The notes below the pieces were generated by a model that made no database searches, was not told the origin of the DNA, and worked only from the letters and a program-made list of their open reading frames with translations. Both the position numbers and the translations under genes were made by a program. Shown piece by piece: positions 56,261 to 64,000 of a stretch of 64,000 nucleotides of DNA (positions are counted from its first letter, which is position 1; the number at the start of each line of letters is the position of its first letter). This DNA comes from Paracoccaceae bacterium (lineage in GTDB: Bacteria; Pseudomonadota; Alphaproteobacteria; Rhodobacterales; Rhodobacteraceae), in assembly GCA_016124615.1 (NCBI GenBank), contig WGNF01000008.1, positions 310,001 to 374,000 on the forward strand. The letters run 5' to 3'.

Positions 56261-57231
56261 CAGGCGTCGCGCGCGCCCGCATAGATCATGTCGATCATGC
56301 GCTGGTTGCCGCGCGAGAATTCGAGCGGGCAAACGTAAGGCGCGCCGTCCAGCACGGTGGCATTGAAGGCGTCGATCTGCGCGGTGTACTGGTCCACCAG
56401 CGGGAACCGTTCGCTGCGCACCACGCCGGACCGGTCGCGGATTTCCAGCACGTCATCGCCGTATTGCTTGGCGTTGAACGGGGTCATCACCTTGATCCAG
56501 CCCGCGTCGCCGTGGAAATGCATCTGCTGATAGCCGTGCATCCGCATCGAGACGTAGAAATCCATCGTGAAGCCGGGGAATTCCGCCCAGACGCGGGCGG
56601 TAGAGTCGATGCCGCGATCCCAGTCGATCCGCGCGGTGATCGCGGTGGGTTCCTGCATCGTCACGAAGCGGGTGACGACCGAGGGGTAGACGCCGATATC
56701 GCGCAGCGCGCCACCCGCCTGCGCCGCATCGTTGCGGATGTTGCCGGGATCGTCGTTGAAGAAGGTGAACCCGCCCTGCACATGGCGCAAGGTGCCGATG
56801 GCGCCCTGCGAGATCAGTTCACGCACCCGGTGCCATTGCGGGTGATGGGTGACCATGAACGCCTCGGCGGCAAAGCACCCGCTGGCCTCGCGCAGCGCGA
56901 TCAGGCCGTCGATCTCGTCCGCCTTCAGCGCGATGGGCTTTTCGCACAACACATGCTTGCCGGCGCGCAGGGCCTTTTCCGTCCATTCCACATGGCCGCC
57001 GTTCGGCAGCGGGATATAGACCGCATCGACGCCCGGATCGGCCAGCAGCGCCTCATACTCATGGTGAATGCGCACCTCGCCATAGCGCGCGGCCAGCGCC
57101 TCGGCCTTGCCGGGGCTGCGGCTGGCGATGGCGGCGATGGTGCCGCGGGCCGAATTGTGGATGGCGGGCGCCACCCATTCGCGGGCGATCTTGGCGGCGC
57201 TCAGAATGCCCCAGCGGACGGTGGGTTGCAT
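56260..57231 (-). CDS. Gfo/Idh/MocA family oxidoreductase
   Basis: A 323-residue NAD(P)-dependent dehydrogenase of the Gfo/Idh/MocA family, usually acting on sugars or inositols. The Rossmann fold begins VRWGILSAAKIAREWVAPAI. The signature [34 protein letters not shown] contains the conserved EKP lysine. The C-terminal domain includes LRDIGVYPSVVTRFV with a catalytic-type residue, and ends APYVCPLEFSRGNQRMIDMIYAGA. It is coupled to the capsule-type gene downstream and preceded by a degraded paralogue, so it is the functional copy of the pair. Substrate unknown. Confidence 0.93.
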   Translation of the reverse strand: MQPTVRWGILSAAKIAREWVAPAIHNSARGTIAAIASRSPGKAEALAARYGEVRIHHEYEALLADPGVDAVYIPLPNGGHVEWTEKALRAGKHVLCEKPIALKADEIDGLIALREASGCFAAEAFMVTHHPQWHRVRELISQGAIGTLRHVQGGFTFFNDDPGNIRNDAAQAGGALRDIGVYPSVVTRFVTMQEPTAITARIDWDRGIDSTARVWAEFPGFTMDFYVSMRMHGYQQMHFHGDAGWIKVMTPFNAKQYGDDVLEIRDRSGVVRSERFPLVDQYTAQIDAFNATVLDGAPYVCPLEFSRGNQRMIDMIYAGARDA

Positions 57232-57243
57232 GGTCGGACTCCT

Positions 57244-57551
57244 TCAGGGTTGCGCGCAGGTCGCGCTGGCAAAGATGGCGTCGATCATCTGCTGGTTGCC
57301 GTGCGAGAATTCGGGCGGGCAGGCAAACGGCGCCGCGGTGGTGGCAGAGCGGCCGAAGGTCTCGGCGGCCAGCGCGATCGGCTTTTCGCACAGCACATGC
57401 TTGCCCGCATCCAGCGCGCGTTCGCCCCATTCGACGTGCAGGTGGTTTGGCAGCGGGATGCAGACCGCGTCAATGTCGGGATCGTCGAGCAGACGGCGCG
57501 AAAGGCGATATCGGCGGCGGCGAGGACACCCCAGCGGATCGGATCGGGCAT
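57244..57551 (-). pseudogene. Degraded Gfo/Idh/MocA oxidoreductase paralogue
   Basis: A broken copy of the neighbouring oxidoreductase family. It starts [18 protein letters not shown] in one frame. A deletion then shifts to a second frame that encodes [20 protein letters not shown] and [20 protein letters not shown] second deletion joins this to the family C-terminus, [19 protein letters not shown], ending at a stop at 57244. About 100 codons remain of the usual 320, with the substrate domain mostly missing. It cannot encode an active enzyme. Sequence differences from the intact neighbour show that it was an older paralogue, not a fresh duplication. Confidence 0.85.
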
Positions 57552-57610
57552 CGGCGCCTCCGGTTGGACGCGGCCAGCCTAGTGTGCGGCCGCGTCCGGC
57601 GGAAGGCCCG

Positions 57611-58507
57611 TCAGGCGTGTTCCAGCATGCCCTTTTCGCTGGCCAGCTGGCGCATGCGGGTTTGCAGCTTCTCGAAGGCGCGCACCTCGATCTGGCGGAT
57701 GCGCTCGCGGCTGACCCCGAACTTGTCGGACAACTCTTCCAGCGTCACCGGCTGATCCTGCAACCGGCGCTGGTTGAGGATGTCACGCTCGCGTTCGTTC
57801 AGCACGTCCATCGCGCGGGCCAGAAGTTCGCGCCGCGCCTCAAGCTCGTCGCGCTCGGCGTAGTCGCCGGCCTGATCGGCGTCTTCATCCTCCAGCCAGT
57901 CCTGCCACTGCGTCGTGCTGTCGCCGTCGGAGCCGACAACCGCGTTCAGCGAGGCATCGCCGCCCGACAGGCGGCGGTTCATCGCCACCACTTCGGATTC
58001 CGACACGTTCAGGTCATGCGCGATCTGGGCGACGTTTTCCGGGCGCAGATCACCCTCTTCCAGCGCGCCCAACTTGGCCTTGGCCTTGCGCAGGTTGAAG
58101 AACAGCTTTTTCTGCGCGCTGGTGGTGCCCAGCTTCACCAGGCTCCACGAGCGCAGGATGTATTCCTGGATCGAGGCGCGGATCCACCACATCGCATAGG
58201 TGGCAAGGCGGAAGCCCTTTTCGGGGTCGAACCGCTTGACCGCCTGCATCAGGCCCACGTTGGCCTCGGAAATCACCTCGGCCTGCGGCAGGCCATAGCC
58301 GCGGTAGCCCATCGCGATCTTGGCGGCCAGCCGCAGATGCGAGGTGACCATCTTGTGCGCGGCTTCCGCATCCTGATGGTCCACCCAGCGCTTGGCCAGC
58401 ATGTATTCGACCTCAGGTTCCAGCATCGGAAACTTGCGGATTTCCTGCAAATACCGGTTGAGCCCCTGTTCGGGCGACGGCGCCGGCAGATTGGCGTAGC
58501 TGCTCAT
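57611..58507 (-). CDS. rpoH: RpoH, heat-shock sigma factor (sigma-32)
   Basis: Sigma-32 directs transcription of heat-shock genes. The 298-residue protein shows region 2 ([71 protein letters not shown]), the diagnostic RpoH box [17 protein letters not shown], and region 4 ending [20 protein letters not shown]. Several Rhodobacterales carry two RpoH paralogues, and I cannot tell which this is. I chose ATG 58507 ([23 protein letters not shown]); the longer start has no advantage. A candidate promoter lies upstream. Confidence 0.97.
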   Translation of the reverse strand: MSSYANLPAPSPEQGLNRYLQEIRKFPMLEPEVEYMLAKRWVDHQDAEAAHKMVTSHLRLAAKIAMGYRGYGLPQAEVISEANVGLMQAVKRFDPEKGFRLATYAMWWIRASIQEYILRSWSLVKLGTTSAQKKLFFNLRKAKAKLGALEEGDLRPENVAQIAHDLNVSESEVVAMNRRLSGGDASLNAVVGSDGDSTTQWQDWLEDEDADQAGDYAERDELEARRELLARAMDVLNERERDILNQRRLQDQPVTLEELSDKFGVSRERIRQIEVRAFEKLQTRMRQLASEKGMLEHA

Positions 58508-58554
58508 CCCAGACCCCCTGTTTCTTCCCGGCACCGGCCGAGAGGAGAAGTTAC

Positions 58555-58583
58555 GAATTATGCATCCGAACCGTTCGGTTCAA
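58555..58583 (-). promoter_or_regulatory. Candidate rpoH promoter with overlapping palindrome
   Basis: On the minus strand, TTGAAC (58578-58583) and TAATTC (58555-58560) are 17 bases apart, matching a sigma-70 promoter 48 bases upstream of rpoH. The spacer contains the inverted repeat GAACCG-TT-CGGTTC (58568-58581), a possible operator that would block RNA polymerase if bound. Confidence 0.5.
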
Positions 58584-58660
58584 GAGTGGCATCCTATCCA
58601 CCTTCCATCAACGGATGATGAGCGCGCATCCGTCGGTCTGCACCTGATATCCGCGCGAGG

Positions 58661-59716
58661 TCACGTGGACGTGTCGCGGCGTGTGCCGCGCAGCGCCGCC
58701 AGCAACGCCGCCATGTCGGCCGGCAGCGGCGAGGCGAAGGACAGCGACGCACCCGACACCGGATGGTCGAAGCCCAGCGTGGCCGCGTGCAGCGCCTGTC
58801 GCGGAAAGGCGTCGGCCGCCGCGACACCCGCCTCGCCCACCGCCTTGACCGGCAGGCGGCGGTGGCCGCCATAGGTCGGATCGCCCAGCAGCCCGTGCCC
58901 GGCATAGGCCAGATGCACCCGGATCTGATGCGTGCGCCCGGTTTCCAGCCAGCAATCCATCAACGCGGCGGCGGCGGGGGTGCCGAAGCGTTCGGCGACG
59001 CGCGCCCGCGTTACGGCATGACGGCCGCTGTCGAACAGCACCGCCTGGCGCTGGCGGTCGGTCTTGTGGCGCGCGATGTGGGTCGCGACCTTCAGGATGC
59101 CGCCCGCCTCGAAGCTGACGCCGCGCAAGCCGCGCAGCCGGGGGTCGGCGGCATCCGGCACGCCATGCACCAGCGCCAGATAGTGGCGATCGACGGTATG
59201 CGCCTCGAACTGCGCGGCAAGGCCGTGGTGGGCGCGGTCGGACTTCGCCGCCACCAGCAGGCCCGAGGTTTCCTTGTCGATGCGGTGCACGATGCCAGGG
59301 CGCTTTTCGCCGCCGATGCCCGACAGGGTATCGCCGCAATGATACAGCAGCGCGTTGACCAGCGTGCCCGTCCACTGGCCCGGCGCGGGATGCACCACCA
59401 TGCCTGCGGGCTTGTCGATCACGATCAGGTCGTCATCCTCATAGACAACGACCAGTGGGATCGCCTCTGGCGCCGCCGCAACCTCGCCCGCCGGGGCCAG
59501 CGCGATGGCGATGGCGTCACCCTCGGCTACCTTGGCGCGGGCGTCGGTCACGACGGTGCCATTCAGCGACACCGCCCCCTCGGCGATCAACTTCGCGAGG
59601 CGCGAGCGGGAAAGTGCCGCCTCGTCTGGCACATCGCGGGCCAGCGCCTTATCAAGGCGCTCGGGCGGCGCGGCGCCGATCCGCAGATCAAGACGGGATT
59701 CGGGAGGTTGCGACAT
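58661..59716 (-). CDS. rluD: RluA-family 23S rRNA pseudouridine synthase (RluD type)
   Basis: This 351-residue enzyme converts uridines of 23S rRNA helix 69 to pseudouridine if it is RluD, or acts at other sites if another RluA member. The N-terminal S4 RNA-binding domain (ERLDKALARDVPDEAALSRSRLAKLIAEGAVSLNGTVVTDARAKVAEGD) is followed by the catalytic domain with the essential Asp in GIVHRIDKETSGLLVAAK. LVVVYEDDDLIVIDKPAGMVVHP and ETGRTHQIRVHLAYAGHGLLGDPTYGG complete the signature. ATG 59716 overlaps the ATG of the divergent DUF6476 gene within one CATG. Confidence 0.93.
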   Translation of the reverse strand: MSQPPESRLDLRIGAAPPERLDKALARDVPDEAALSRSRLAKLIAEGAVSLNGTVVTDARAKVAEGDAIAIALAPAGEVAAAPEAIPLVVVYEDDDLIVIDKPAGMVVHPAPGQWTGTLVNALLYHCGDTLSGIGGEKRPGIVHRIDKETSGLLVAAKSDRAHHGLAAQFEAHTVDRHYLALVHGVPDAADPRLRGLRGVSFEAGGILKVATHIARHKTDRQRQAVLFDSGRHAVTRARVAERFGTPAAAALMDCWLETGRTHQIRVHLAYAGHGLLGDPTYGGHRRLPVKAVGEAGVAAADAFPRQALHAATLGFDHPVSGASLSFASPLPADMAALLAALRGTRRDTST

Positions 59717-60032
59717 GCAGGACGCTCCGGCAAATGAGGACCTGATCCGACTGGACCCCACCGTGCGGTTTCTGAAATGGCTCGTGACGGCGTTGACCAT
59801 CACGATGATTGCGGGGCTCATAACCATCGTTGCGGTGTTTGTCATCCGCTTCCCGACCGATGACGACCAAATCCCGGCGATCCCGGCAAAGATCACCCTG
59901 CCGGCCGGGGAAACCCCCTCGGCGGTGACGATGGGCAAGGGCTGGGTCGCCATCGTCACCGACAGCGGCAAGATCCTGATCTTCGACGGCCGCACCGGGG
60001 TCTTGAAGCACAGCTATGCGCTGAACGACTGA
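59715..60032 (+). CDS. DUF6476 family small membrane protein
   Basis: A 105-residue protein with one transmembrane helix (LKWLVTALTITMIAGLITIVAVFVI, about residues 20-44) and a small C-terminal domain with a repetitive beta pattern (ITLPAGETPSAVTMGKGWVAIVTDSGKILIFDGRTGVLKHSY). This matches DUF6476, an uncharacterised family of Rhodobacterales. Its ATG shares two bases with the rluD start on the opposite strand, and a GGGAGG ribosome site lies directly upstream, within rluD. So its mRNA must begin inside rluD. No function is known. Confidence 0.8.
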   Translation: MQDAPANEDLIRLDPTVRFLKWLVTALTITMIAGLITIVAVFVIRFPTDDDQIPAIPAKITLPAGETPSAVTMGKGWVAIVTDSGKILIFDGRTGVLKHSYALND

Positions 60033-60394
60033 CGGCCGTTCCAAGCTTGAATGACGCGGCGGACGGCGGGGTGATTCTGTGCGCCCCGCCTGCCCGGTTG
60101 CCGTGACGTCATCAGGTTGCGGCGCGGCGTGGCGTCGGCGCCGTTTCGAGCCGTGTCAAAGGCCCCGCCTGCCCGCCCCGAAAATGCCGCAACATCAAGG
60201 ACTTTCTGCAGACGCAAGAAAATTAGTTTGCAAATACGCATGCCATAGTGTTCATAAATTTACAGGATTTTTGTTTTCTTATAATGAGTTGTTGCGAAAT
60301 TTTCGGATTCCTCGCATGATCGCGCCTGTCTTTCACCGGACTGTGGCGCGTGCTGAGGAGGCGGGCGCCGCAACATCTTCCAGGGAGGAATCAA
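60033..60394. other. AT-richer regulatory region before the ABC transporter genes
   Basis: About 360 bases separate the DUF6476 gene from the substrate-binding protein gene. The second half is unusually AT-rich (60215-60300) and holds the promoter described below, so it is probably a control region for the transporter. The first part is GC-rich with no supportable gene. I see no hairpin strong enough to call a terminator. Confidence 0.5.
60259..60285 (+). promoter_or_regulatory. Promoter for the ABC transporter operon
   Basis: A consensus -10 element TATAAT at 60280-60285 and a TTTACA -35 element at 60259-60264 lie 15 bases apart, 110 bases upstream of the substrate-binding protein. The perfect -10 in an AT-rich stretch suggests strong expression; the short spacing makes the -35 less sure. 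Confidence 0.55.
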
Positions 60395-61738
60395 ATGATT
60401 AAATCAGAGCTGACTCGGCGTGGACTTCTGAAAACCGGCGCCGTCGCAGGTGCCGGTCTGGCGCTGCCGACGATCTTCACGGCGCGGGCCAATGCCTTCA
60501 CCAATGAACCCAAGGCCGACACCGTCACCTTCGGCTTCACCGTTCCGCAAACCGGCCCCTATGCCGACGAAGGCGCCGACGAGCTGAAGGCGTTCACGCT
60601 GGCCGTGAAGCACCTGAACGGCGAAGGCGACGGCGGCATGCTGTCCTCGTTCTCGTCCAAGGCGCTGAACGGCGCCGGGATCCTGGGCAAGAAGGTCGCC
60701 TTCGTCTCGGGCGACACCCAGACGAAGCCCGACGCCGCCCGCGCCGCCGCCAAGTCGATGATCGAAAAAGACGGGGCGATCATGATCTCCGGCTGCTCGT
60801 CGTCGGCGGTCGCGATCGCACTGCAGGCGCTGTGCCAGGAGGCCGGGCTGATCAACATGGTGGGTCTGTCGCATTCCAACGACACCACCGGCAAGGACAA
60901 GAAGCGCAACGGCTTCCGTCACTTCTTCAACGCCTACATGTCGGCCGCGGCGCTGGCCCCGGTGCTGAAGACGATGTACGGCAGCGACCGCGCCGCCTAC
61001 CACCTGACCGCCGACTACAGCTGGGGCTGGACCCAGCAGGCCTCGATGCAGGCCGCGACCGAGGCGCTGGGCTGGAAGACGGTGGCGAACGTGCTGACGC
61101 CGCTGGCCGCGACGGACTTCTCGTCCTACATCGCGCCGGTGCTCAGTTCGGGCGCTGACGTGCTGGTGCTGAACCACTACGGCGCCAACATGGTCAACTC
61201 GCTGACCCAGGCGGTGCAGTTCGGCCTGCGCGACAAGATGGTGAACGGCAAGCAGTTCGAAATCGTCGTGCCGCTGATCTCGGAACTGATGGCGAAAGGC
61301 GCTGGCGCCAACATCAAGGGCATCCCCGGTTCGTCGAACTGGAACTGGAAGCTGACCGACGCGGGCACCAAGGCCTTCGTGCAATCCTACGGCAAGGAAT
61401 ACGGCGCCCCGCCGAGCCAGGCCGCGCAGACCTGCTATGCGCAGGTCCTGCTGTATGCCGATGCCGTGGCACGCGCGAAAAGCTTCAACCCCTGCGCCGT
61501 GGTCGAGGCGCTGGAAGGCTACAAGTTCGACGGTCTGGGCAACGGGCCGACCGAATACCGCGCCGCCGATCACCAGTGCATCAAGGATTGCCTGGTCGTG
61601 AAGGGCAAGGAAACGCCCGACAACCAGTTCGACACGCTGGAAATCGTGCAGGTCACGCCGGCCAGCGAAGTGACCTACGCCCCGGACAACAAGATGTTCG
61701 CGGGCGGCGATCTGGGCCAGTGCAACCCGGGCGCCTGA
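60395..61738 (+). CDS. Branched-chain amino acid-type ABC transporter substrate-binding protein
   Basis: A periplasmic binding protein of 447 residues in the Leu/Ile/Val-binding family (Peripla_BP_6), which also carries amides and urea. The leader LTRRGLLKTGAVAGAGLALPTIFTARANA has a twin-arginine motif, so it is likely exported folded through Tat. The binding domain includes DTVTFGFTVPQTGPYADEGADELKAFTLAVKHLNGEG and KKVAFVSGDTQTKPDAARAAAKSMIEKDGAIMISGCSSSAVAIALQALCQEAG. The GGGAGGA ribosome site supports this ATG. It is the first gene of the transporter operon. Ligand specificity is unknown. Confidence 0.92.
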   Translation: MIKSELTRRGLLKTGAVAGAGLALPTIFTARANAFTNEPKADTVTFGFTVPQTGPYADEGADELKAFTLAVKHLNGEGDGGMLSSFSSKALNGAGILGKKVAFVSGDTQTKPDAARAAAKSMIEKDGAIMISGCSSSAVAIALQALCQEAGLINMVGLSHSNDTTGKDKKRNGFRHFFNAYMSAAALAPVLKTMYGSDRAAYHLTADYSWGWTQQASMQAATEALGWKTVANVLTPLAATDFSSYIAPVLSSGADVLVLNHYGANMVNSLTQAVQFGLRDKMVNGKQFEIVVPLISELMAKGAGANIKGIPGSSNWNWKLTDAGTKAFVQSYGKEYGAPPSQAAQTCYAQVLLYADAVARAKSFNPCAVVEALEGYKFDGLGNGPTEYRAADHQCIKDCLVVKGKETPDNQFDTLEIVQVTPASEVTYAPDNKMFAGGDLGQCNPGA

Positions 61739-61756
61739 TCGGCCCCCGATGACATT

Positions 61757-61785
61757 GCGGCCGCGCGCATCAGGCGCGCGGCCGC
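61757..61785 (+). terminator. Hairpin between the binding protein and permease genes
   Basis: A 12-base perfect stem, GCGGCCGCGCGC with GCGCGCGGCCGC, and a five-base loop ATCAG, lies 19 bases after the binding-protein stop. Such intercistronic hairpins usually keep binding-protein mRNA more abundant than the downstream permease mRNA. A CTCTTC follows instead of a T-run. Confidence 0.65.
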
Positions 61786-61855
61786 CTCTTCATAATCTGA
61801 CGGCATTCCGCATCCGCCTTTTGGCGGAGCGATCGCTTGCACCTTGGTGGGGACG

Positions 61856-62887
61856 ATGGACGCTCTGATCCTGCAAACCTTGAACGGGCTCGACAAGGGC
61901 AGCGCCTATGCGCTGATCGCCCTCGGCCTGACGATCATCTTCGGCACGCTCGGGGTGGTGAACTTCGCGCATGGCACGCTGTTCATGCTCGGCGCCTTCT
62001 GCGCCGTGACGCTGCAGCGCATCATCGGCATCTCTGAAACCATCATCGACCCGACCAAGAAGGACTTTCTGGGCAACCCGCTGAAGGTGGAGGTGCCCTA
62101 TCTGCAAGCCTGGTTCGGCCATGACACGGCGGCGGCGATCACCAACTGGTCGGTGCCGCTGTCGCTGTTGCTGACGGTGCCGGTGATGGTCGGGATCGGC
62201 GTCGTGATGGAGCGCGGGCTGATCAAGCATTTCTACAAACGCAGCCACGCCGATCAGATCCTGGTGACCTTCGGCCTGGCGATCGTGTTGCAGGAGGTCA
62301 TCAAGCACTTCTTCGGCGCCAACCCGATCCCGACCCCGGCCCCCGCCGAGTTCGCCGGGTCGATCGACTTCGGCACCATGCTGGGCTTTCCGCCGAACGC
62401 CATCGTCTACCCGTACTGGCGGATGATCTACTTCCTGTTCTCGCTGTTCGTGATCGGCGGCGTCTTCGCCTTCCTGCAGTTCACCACCTTCGGGATGGTG
62501 GTGCGCGCCGGCATGGCCGACCGCGAGACGGTGGGCCTGCTGGGCATCAACATCGACCGCCGGTTCACCTTCATGTTCGGCCTTGCCGCCGTCGTCGCGG
62601 GAACCGCGGGGGCGATGTACACGCCGATCAACTCGCCAAACTTCCACATGGGGATGGATTTCCTTGTCCTCAGCTTCGTCGTGGTCGTGGTGGGCGGCAT
62701 GGGCAGCCTGCCGGGCGCGGTGCTGTCGGGCTTCCTGCTGGGCATCCTCGAAAGCTATGCCTCGATGAACTGGATCAAGGACATCATCCCCGGCATCGAC
62801 CAGATCATCATCTATGTGATCGCCATCGTCGTTCTGTTGACCCGTCCGCGCGGTCTGATGGGGCGCAAAGGCGTGATGGAGGACTAA
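61856..62887 (+). CDS. Branched-chain amino acid-type ABC transporter permease, LivH-like
   Basis: An integral membrane permease of about 343 residues with eight or nine helices. LivH-type segments are [46 protein letters not shown], the [47 protein letters not shown]-type coupling region, and [36 protein letters not shown] 61856 is taken as the start, although an in-frame TTG twelve bases upstream is possible. It is followed four bases later by the second permease gene. Confidence 0.92.
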   Translation: MDALILQTLNGLDKGSAYALIALGLTIIFGTLGVVNFAHGTLFMLGAFCAVTLQRIIGISETIIDPTKKDFLGNPLKVEVPYLQAWFGHDTAAAITNWSVPLSLLLTVPVMVGIGVVMERGLIKHFYKRSHADQILVTFGLAIVLQEVIKHFFGANPIPTPAPAEFAGSIDFGTMLGFPPNAIVYPYWRMIYFLFSLFVIGGVFAFLQFTTFGMVVRAGMADRETVGLLGINIDRRFTFMFGLAAVVAGTAGAMYTPINSPNFHMGMDFLVLSFVVVVVGGMGSLPGAVLSGFLLGILESYASMNWIKDIIPGIDQIIIYVIAIVVLLTRPRGLMGRKGVMED

Positions 62888-62891
62888 GCCA

Positions 62892-64000
62892 ATGCTCGGC
62901 CTTGGAAAAAAAGACCTGATGTTCCTGCTGATCGTGGTGCTGCTCACGCTGACGGCGCCGATCCTGCTGAACCCCTTCCCCGAAGGCTCGGCGATGGCGC
63001 AGTTCAACGCGGGCTACCCCGACCTGATGCAACGCATCGCGATTTTCGCGATCTTCGCGGTGGGCTTCAACATCCTCTTCGGCCTGACCGGCTACCTCAG
63101 CTTCGGTCACGCGGCCTTCATCGGCGTGGGCAGCTACGCGATGGTCTGGATGATGAAGCTGTTGACCATGAACATCCTGCCCGGCCTGATCCTGAGCATC
63201 GTGATGGGCGGCCTCTTCGCGGTGGTGATCGGCTATGTGTCGCTGCGCCGGTCGGGCATCTACTTCTCGATCCTGACGCTGGCCTTCGCACAGATGTGCT
63301 TCAACATGGCCTATTCCGTGCTGACGCCGATCACCGGCGGCGAAAACGGCCTGGGCCCGCAGATCGCCGACCCGCGCATTCTGGATGCGGTCAACACCTC
63401 CGGCTCGGTCCCCGAGGTGAACCTGTTCGGCCTGTCGATGCGCGCGACCTACAAGATGGACCTGTGGGGGCGGCTGTTCCAGTTCAACGCGGGCTACTAT
63501 GTCTGCGGCATCCTGTCGGTTCTGATGTTCTATCTGGCGCTGCGCATCTTCCGCTCGCCGTTCGGGATGATGCTGCGCGCGATCAAGTCGAACCAGCACC
63601 GGCTGAACTACACCGGCCTGAACTCCAAACCCTACATGCTGGCGGCCTTCGTCATCTCGGGCATGTATGCCGGTCTGGCGGGCGGGCTGATGGCCGCGAT
63701 GGATCCGCTGGCGGGCGCCGACCGGATGCAATGGTCCGCCTCGGGCGAGGTCGTGCTGATGGTGATCCTGGGCGGCGTCGGCACCATGCTGGGGCCGGTT
63801 CTGGGCGCGGGCTTCATCAAGTACTTCGAAAACATCTTCTCGAAGATCAACGACTCGGTGCTGCACGACTGGTTCTCGATCTTCCCGAAATGGCTGGAAA
63901 ACCTGCTGGTCGGCATCCTGCACCCCTTCGTGGGTCAGGGCTGGAACCTGACGCTGGGCGTGCTGTTCATGCTGGTGGTCATTTTCCTGCCCGGCGGCCT
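62892..64000 (+). CDS. Branched-chain amino acid-type ABC transporter permease, LivM-like (partial, runs off the window)
   Basis: The start of a second permease, open to the window end (at least 369 residues, no stop seen). It shows [44 protein letters not shown] near the N-terminus and [33 protein letters not shown]. The coupling-helix region is [49 protein letters not shown], and [23 protein letters not shown] follows. All are typical of LivM. ATG 62892 follows the livH-like stop by four bases. The two ATPase genes are expected beyond the window. Confidence 0.92.
   Translation, partial: MLGLGKKDLMFLLIVVLLTLTAPILLNPFPEGSAMAQFNAGYPDLMQRIAIFAIFAVGFNILFGLTGYLSFGHAAFIGVGSYAMVWMMKLLTMNILPGLILSIVMGGLFAVVIGYVSLRRSGIYFSILTLAFAQMCFNMAYSVLTPITGGENGLGPQIADPRILDAVNTSGSVPEVNLFGLSMRATYKMDLWGRLFQFNAGYYVCGILSVLMFYLALRIFRSPFGMMLRAIKSNQHRLNYTGLNSKPYMLAAFVISGMYAGLAGGLMAAMDPLAGADRMQWSASGEVVLMVILGGVGTMLGPVLGAGFIKYFENIFSKINDSVLHDWFSIFPKWLENLLVGILHPFVGQGWNLTLGVLFMLVVIFLPGG

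Overview
The window is a 64 kb stretch of chromosome from a GC-rich alphaproteobacterium, most probably a member of the Rhodobacterales (Rhodobacter/Paracoccus relatives). Supporting signs are the dnaG-rpoD pair, the NDUFA12-mlaD-DUF2155 cluster, the heterotetrameric sarcosine oxidase operon, a RutR-controlled reductive pyrimidine pathway, DUF6476 next to rluD, and tightly packed GC-rich genes that often overlap by 1-8 bases. It is an ordinary core region with a few small accessory insertions. I saw no phage, transposon, CRISPR array or rRNA operon, and one tRNA gene (tRNA-Glu).

Layout. 1-5600: a DUF427 protein, a GlcD/DLD-type FAD dehydrogenase, a SnoaL-like protein, the nrdR-ribD pair (minus strand), 5-formyltetrahydrofolate cyclo-ligase and an exported dienelactone hydrolase. 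5570-6640: a yefM-yoeB toxin-antitoxin module with a clear operator, then a less GC-rich gap with one small orphan gene. 6646-17319 (minus strand): soxB, a foreign-looking GIY-YIG gene, soxD, soxA, soxG, an M20 amidohydrolase, then dnaG and rpoD. 17480-23141: glutamate dehydrogenase, three Tad-like pseudopilin genes and a pirin. 23215-29219: a TetR regulator with its operator, a small lipoprotein, hom, a ceramidase-like protein, glpX, recJ and tRNA-Glu.

29301-34894 is a pyrimidine and beta-alanine catabolic locus: a cupin, an omega-amino acid:pyruvate transaminase, rutR with a textbook RutR site, and the dihydropyrimidine dehydrogenase genes preA and preT. 35153-39823 holds accB-accC, a methyltransferase, aat, a DUF2155 protein, mlaD and the NDUFA12 subunit of complex I. 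40056-42905 holds two tandem amidase-signature enzymes, preceded by an unusual array of ACCG repeats spaced exactly 11 bp apart. 43085-47757 is a cobalamin riboswitch followed by a translationally coupled btuB-btuF-btuC-btuD uptake operon. 47776-53465: an ALDH7-type dehydrogenase, clpP-clpX, and a polyamine pair (acetylpolyamine amidohydrolase and N-carbamoylputrescine amidase). 53596-64000: an M19 dipeptidase, a host-attachment-family protein, a capsule-type protein, an intact and a degraded Gfo/Idh/MocA oxidoreductase, rpoH, rluD, a DUF6476 protein and a branched-chain amino acid-type ABC transporter whose second permease runs off the window end.

Metabolic theme: several loci recover nitrogen and carbon from small amines and amides (sarcosine, pyrimidines and beta-alanine, polyamines, amides, glutamate, amino-acid-type ABC uptake). 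The most unusual observations are the GIY-YIG gene threaded into the sarcosine oxidase operon, the phased ACCG array, the start codons of rluD and the DUF6476 gene sharing one CATG, the 5' region of the cyclo-ligase gene, and a twice-deleted oxidoreductase beside its intact paralogue. None of these is established here as a new system.
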